From Candidatus Peregrinibacteria bacterium (GTDB lineage: Bacteria; Patescibacteriota; Gracilibacteria; UBA1369; LOWO2-01-FULL-3), in the NCBI GenBank assembly GCA_016186245.1, contig JACPLZ010000024.1:1-17928 (forward strand): a DNA stretch of 17,928 nt, read 5' to 3'. Below, piece after piece: positions 14,743 through 17,928 of this stretch. Position 1 is the stretch's first letter. Each line of letters opens with the position of its first letter. The notes under the pieces are model-generated. The model saw nothing but the letters and a program-made list of their open reading frames with translations, was not told the origin of the DNA and searched no databases. The translations under genes and the position numbers were made by a program.

Positions 14743-15786
14743 ATGCAAGCCAACCTCATCACAAACCGCTCCAACATCGCCTACCTTTCAAATTTTACCG
14801 GCACAGCAGGCTTCATGCTGCTGACACCGACAAAAAATTATCTTTTCACGGACGCGCGCTACATCGAACGCGCAAAAAACACCATAAAAAAAGGGATCAA
14901 GATCATAGACGTAACACACGTTTTTCGTAATCCCACCGGCCTTAAATCGCAGTGGCATAAAATTCTAAACAAGCACAAAATCCACACTCTCGGCATCGAA
15001 GAAGACGATCTGACAATTTCCCGCTTCAAAAAATTCAAAAAAATAACTCCCAAAGTAAAATTCACAAATATTTCCGGTGAAATGGAGACAAAACGCGAAA
15101 TCAAAACTGCCGGAGAAATCCGGCTCATCACAAAAAGCCAGCGCATCAACGAACAGGTTCTCGCAGAAATAAAAAAAATCATCCGTCATCACCGCCGAAC
15201 CGGTAAAAAAATAATGGAAACTGACATTGTCTGGAAAATAAAAGAACTCGGACATCACTTCGGCGCAGAAGATATTTCCTTCGAACCAATCGTAGCTTTT
15301 GGTTCTCACAGCGCCCGCCCGCACCATCTTTCCGGCAACACAATTCTCAAAAAAAACGACATTATTCTCATAGATATGGGCATGAAATATCGGGGCTATT
15401 GTTCGGACATGACCCGCATGATTCTTCCTCCGAAACCGACGCCAAAACAGCAGAAAATTTATAATCTTGTTTTGAAAGCCCAACAGCATGCCATAAAAAA
15501 TATTCGCCCGGGCATGAGCGGCAAACAAGCCGACACGCTTTCCCGCAACATAATCAAAAAAGCAGGCTACGGAGAAAAATACATCCACTCCGGCGGCCAC
15601 GGAATCGGCCTGGACATTCACGAAATTCCATCGCTTGCGGAAAGCTACGGCAAAAAAATCCGGCGAAACTCCATCATTACAGTGGAACCTGGAATTTATC
15701 TGGAAGGAGAATTCGGCGTGCGCATTGAAGACATGATTCTCATCACAAACTCACTGCCGCTTAATTTAACAAATGCCCCACGATAG
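14743..15786 (+). CDS. M24 family Xaa-Pro aminopeptidase
   Basis: This is a cytoplasmic dinuclear metallopeptidase expected to release an N-terminal residue preceding proline. It has 347 residues, the size of short PepQ/YpdF-type enzymes. The creatinase-like N-terminal domain (about 1-120) contains YLSNFTGTAGFMLLT and YLFTDARY. The pita-bread catalytic domain (about 125-347) has all five metal ligands: Asp211 (LIDMG), Asp222 (SDMTR), His286 (GGHGIGLDIHE), Glu315 (VEPGIYL) and Glu329 (VRIEDM). The 11-residue Asp-Asp spacing is that of the family. FGSHSARPHH supplies another conserved His. The C-terminus TNAPR is normal although the last 26 nt overlap the minus-strand gene. ATG 14743 precedes the conserved NIAYLSNF; an ATG at 14724 is in another frame. 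No Shine-Dalgarno is seen. Confidence 0.93.
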   Translation: MQANLITNRSNIAYLSNFTGTAGFMLLTPTKNYLFTDARYIERAKNTIKKGIKIIDVTHVFRNPTGLKSQWHKILNKHKIHTLGIEEDDLTISRFKKFKKITPKVKFTNISGEMETKREIKTAGEIRLITKSQRINEQVLAEIKKIIRHHRRTGKKIMETDIVWKIKELGHHFGAEDISFEPIVAFGSHSARPHHLSGNTILKKNDIILIDMGMKYRGYCSDMTRMILPPKPTPKQQKIYNLVLKAQQHAIKNIRPGMSGKQADTLSRNIIKKAGYGEKYIHSGGHGIGLDIHEIPSLAESYGKKIRRNSIITVEPGIYLEGEFGVRIEDMILITNSLPLNLTNAPR

Positions 15787-16075
15787 CAGCCCCCTGCACA
15801 AAATTCCTGAACCACGAAATTTTATCCTTATCCTCGGACAAAACTTTTCTTGATGCGATCTCATACAGACAGCCATAGACCGGCCGCATCTCACCATCGT
15901 TAATAGTGATATTCAAATAGGTATCCCCCATTTGTCTGGCCATCATAGTATAATAATGCCCTTCAAACTCAATTTTTTGCGTGTGGCTAACATCCTTCAA
16001 CCTCAACAAAGCGGCATGTCCATCCTCACTCAAAATATTTTCTTCATTTCCTTCAGCATGTCCGTCCAAAGACAT
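15761..16075 (-). CDS. 104-residue protein of unknown function
   Basis: This is an unrecognised cytoplasmic-looking protein with no signal peptide or transmembrane helix. The N-terminus is acidic (GNEENILSEDGH). A central part alternates as in a small beta fold (HTQKIEFEGHYYTMMARQMGDTYLNITIND), and the end looks helical. It is predicted on the strength of a perfect TTGACA/TATAGT promoter 28 nt upstream, a full-length frame and the lack of any other gene in the spacer. Its 3' end overlaps the aminopeptidase gene by 26 nt on the opposite strand. Its promoter sits exactly where the missing 5' end of glmS should be, so the gene may have arrived by the event that damaged glmS (inference). There is no Shine-Dalgarno sequence. 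Confidence 0.7.
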   Translation of the reverse strand: MSLDGHAEGNEENILSEDGHAALLRLKDVSHTQKIEFEGHYYTMMARQMGDTYLNITINDGEMRPVYGCLYEIASRKVLSEDKDKISWFRNFVQGAAIVGHLLN

Positions 16076-16103
16076 AAAAATCGGTTAACTTATATCGGTC
16101 CAG

Positions 16104-16132
16104 ACTATAAGGACTTTTTCACGGATTGTCAA
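16104..16132 (-). promoter_or_regulatory. Consensus sigma-70 promoter of the 104-residue protein gene
   Basis: On the minus strand TTGACA (16127-16132), 17 nt, TATAGT (16104-16109). The -35 is perfect and the -10 has one mismatch. The leader to ATG 16075 is about 20-24 nt. The -35 overlaps the TTG codon that opens the glmS frame on the other strand. Confidence 0.8.
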
Positions 16133-17868
16133 GCACTTATTTAATAGAAGGGCTAAAATGCCTGGAATACCGCGGGTATGATTCCTGGGGACTGGCATTT
16201 AAAATTGGAAATAATATTGAAATAAAGAAAGAAGTGGGAAAAATCAGCGACATTCAAATAAAAAAACTGGGATTTCCAGAGTCTCATCTCGCAATCGGCC
16301 ATTCCCGCTGGGCCACTCACGGCAAGGTCAACAAAACCAACGCCCATCCCCATTCTTCCGAAAATAATGAAATAGTCGTCGCCCACAACGGCATTTTTGA
16401 AAATTACCTCGAGGTCAAAAAAGTTCTTCAAAAAAAAGGCCATAAATTTCTGTCGGAAACAGACAGCGAAGTCATCGCCCACCTCATAGAAGAGCATAAC
16501 AAAAGCCACTCTTTTGAAGAAAGCATCAAATTGGCCGCGGGAGAAATAGAGGGACGCTATGCCATCGTAGTGATGAAAAATGATGAGAATAAAATCATCG
16601 CCGCTCGCAAAGGCTCGCCACTCATCATCGGCGTAGGAAAAAATCAGGATGAATATTTTATCGCCTCTGACATTCCCGCCTTCCTCAAACACACAAATAA
16701 AGTAATCTACCTCGACGACAACCAGATTGTCACAATCGAAAACGGAAAAATCGATTTTTACGACACGGTGCGCCGGGAAAAAATTGCAAAACGCATTATT
16801 GAAATAGACCTCGATGCGGAAACTGCCGAAAAAGGCGAATTTCCCCATTTCATGATCAAGGAAATCATGGAACAAAAAGACACGCTTGCCAGAGCCATAA
16901 ATCAGGATCCGGCAATAATCGAAAAAGTCGCAGGGGAAATAAAAAATGCCTTTGGCACATATTTGATCGGCTGCGGCACAGCAGGAAAAGTCGGAATGGT
17001 GGGAGAATACTTATTCGCAAAAATTGCAAAAAAACACATCAATTTCAGCTTTGGATCGGAATTTGCAAATTACAAGGATTTCCTCAATAAAAAAACTTTA
17101 TTGATCGCCATTTCCCAATCAGGCGAAACAGCCGATACGCTTGAGGCCATAGAAATCGCCAAAGCAAAAGGAGTCAAAGTTGCCGCCATAGTAAACGTGG
17201 AAAGCTCCACCATGGCCCGCACCGCCGACATTGTAATCCCTATCAAAGCAGGTCTGGAAAAGGCCGTAGCTTCCACAAAAGCCACCACTTCCCAACTCGC
17301 AATTTTAACGTTATTGGCTTACACATGCGATGGCGGAGTCAAGACAGGCAAACAATTACTTGCAGACACAGCCAGCCAGATCAACGACATGATCAATCCG
17401 CGCTACGAGGAGCACATCATGAAAATCGCCAAAAAAATCAGCAATGTGGAGTCGATGTACATTATCGGCCGCGGCCTGAATTACCCGATTGCACTTGAAG
17501 CCGCAATTAAATTACAGGAAGTTTCCTATATCCATGCCGAGGGCTTTGCCGGCGGAGAATTAAAACATGGACCTTTGGCTCTGATCTCTCAAAATACTCC
17601 AGTTATCGCGCTGGTGGCCAATGACAACACTAAAAAAGATATTTTGAATAATGCCGCCGAGATAAAAGCGCGTGGCGGATATATAATTGGAATCGCTCCG
17701 GAGAATGAAGATGTTTTTGATTTTTGGATAAAAGTGCCTGACACTGGCGACACATCTCCTATTGTGAATATTATCCCTGTACAGATTTTGGCTTATCAAT
17801 TGGCCGTTTTACGGCAAAACGATCCGGACAAACCAAGAAATCTGGCAAAGAGTGTTACAGTTAAGTAG
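16126..17868 (+). CDS. glmS: Glutamine--fructose-6-phosphate aminotransferase lacking the N-terminal nucleophile segment
   Basis: GlmS makes glucosamine-6-phosphate from fructose-6-phosphate and glutamine, the first step to UDP-GlcNAc and peptidoglycan. The frame opens at TTG 16126 with MSSTYLIEGLKCLEYRGYDS; normal enzymes begin MCGI(V/F)GY and have about 11 more residues before LEGLKRLEYRGYD. The invariant catalytic Cys is therefore missing. A TAA at 16108-16110 closes the frame upstream. The other glutaminase motifs remain: HSRWATHG, AHNGIFENY and SETDSEVIAHL. Both isomerase SIS domains are whole, with SQSGETADT (330-338), ELKHGP (His481) and the C-terminal DKPRNLAKSVTVK (Lys575). It could be ammonia-dependent, a recent pseudogene or an assembly artefact. 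No promoter of its own is seen. Confidence 0.9.
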   Translation: MSSTYLIEGLKCLEYRGYDSWGLAFKIGNNIEIKKEVGKISDIQIKKLGFPESHLAIGHSRWATHGKVNKTNAHPHSSENNEIVVAHNGIFENYLEVKKVLQKKGHKFLSETDSEVIAHLIEEHNKSHSFEESIKLAAGEIEGRYAIVVMKNDENKIIAARKGSPLIIGVGKNQDEYFIASDIPAFLKHTNKVIYLDDNQIVTIENGKIDFYDTVRREKIAKRIIEIDLDAETAEKGEFPHFMIKEIMEQKDTLARAINQDPAIIEKVAGEIKNAFGTYLIGCGTAGKVGMVGEYLFAKIAKKHINFSFGSEFANYKDFLNKKTLLIAISQSGETADTLEAIEIAKAKGVKVAAIVNVESSTMARTADIVIPIKAGLEKAVASTKATTSQLAILTLLAYTCDGGVKTGKQLLADTASQINDMINPRYEEHIMKIAKKISNVESMYIIGRGLNYPIALEAAIKLQEVSYIHAEGFAGGELKHGPLALISQNTPVIALVANDNTKKDILNNAAEIKARGGYIIGIAPENEDVFDFWIKVPDTGDTSPIVNIIPVQILAYQLAVLRQNDPDKPRNLAKSVTVK

Positions 17869-17897
17869 ATGTTATCATCACATCGTGTCATCCTGCA

Positions 17898-17918
17898 GAT
17901 TTTTGCGGAGCAAAAATC
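17898..17918 (+). terminator. Perfect hairpin C downstream of glmS
   Basis: GATTTTTGC (17898-17906), loop GGA, GCAAAAATC (17910-17918): a perfect 9-bp stem 29 nt after the glmS stop, followed by C/T-rich sequence. It is preceded by CGTGTCATCCT, also found at 8456. The decayed copy at 12704 shows it is a dispersed repeat that may also end transcription. Confidence 0.55.
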
Positions 17919-17928
17919 CCTTCTCCTC

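Noticed and set aside
16108..16140. Residual GLF-like coding upstream of the glmS TTG as a surviving CGIFGY segment
   Set aside because: After the TAA the frame reads GLFHGLSSTY, which shares only G-L-F with the family and lacks the Met-Cys codons and the correct length.
1..17928. Alternative genetic code with TGA read as glycine
   Set aside because: Six or more genes end at TGA exactly where family length predicts, and no conserved frame continues past a TGA.
1..17928. CRISPR array or tRNA gene
   Set aside because: The repeats are isolated palindromes without regular spacers, and no cloverleaf with a T-loop signature was found.

Overview
The window looks like a chromosomal segment from a Candidate Phyla Radiation (Patescibacteria) bacterium. 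The evidence is a mix of core housekeeping genes with A/T-leaning, lysine-rich coding, an L31 protein with a histone-like lysine/alanine tail, a lone VirB4-type ATPase, an HNH protein of a kind I associate with these genomes, and very few Shine-Dalgarno sites. TGA is a true stop in at least six genes (virB4-like, gyrA, the 9810 gene, the HNH gene, the His-rich gene, tgt), so the TGA=glycine code of Gracilibacteria/Absconditabacteria does not apply. Peregrinibacteria or a relative would fit, but this is an inference.

Layout. (1) 1-1671: 3' part of an envelope C-terminal processing protease with SLH repeats. (2) 1704-3977 (-): VirB4/TraC-like ATPase, convergent with the protease and divergent from gyrA. 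(3) 4171-8450 (+): likely operon gyrA - calcium-binding-repeat surface protein - rpmE. (4) 8553-9626 (+): aroC, with a -10 box so close to its ATG that the mRNA should be leaderless. (5) 9627-11777: accessory stretch with a gene-free segment of RNA-like appearance, a small secreted protein (-) with a near-consensus promoter, and an HNH nuclease-like protein (+). (6) 11778-12701: protein with a histidine-rich N-terminus. (7) 12829-15786 (+): tgt, an unreported-looking 46-residue Lys-rich ORF, ruvA and an M24 aminopeptidase. (8) 15761-16075 (-): small unknown protein with a consensus promoter. (9) 16126-17868 (+): glmS.

The strongest anomaly is glmS. Everything from the second beta/alpha element onward is intact, including all isomerase residues, but the first ~11 residues, including the invariant N-terminal nucleophile cysteine, are absent. 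The place where they should be is occupied by the promoter of the divergent small gene. Either the glutaminase is dead (an ammonia-dependent enzyme or a pseudogene) or a rearrangement or assembly join lies here.

The second theme is a set of short palindromic (REP-like) modules scattered between genes: family A (1674, 8486, 14702), family B (12777, 14669), an A/T-stem hairpin C (12704, 17898) and a single GACAC/GTGTC unit (4015). Several abut stop codons. Many modules begin or end with GTCAT/ATGAC, as if they were assembled from a shared kit. The third theme is promoter architecture: virB4-like and aroC both place exactly 6 nt between the -10 box and ATG, while rpmE, inside an operon, has a perfect AAGGAGGA.
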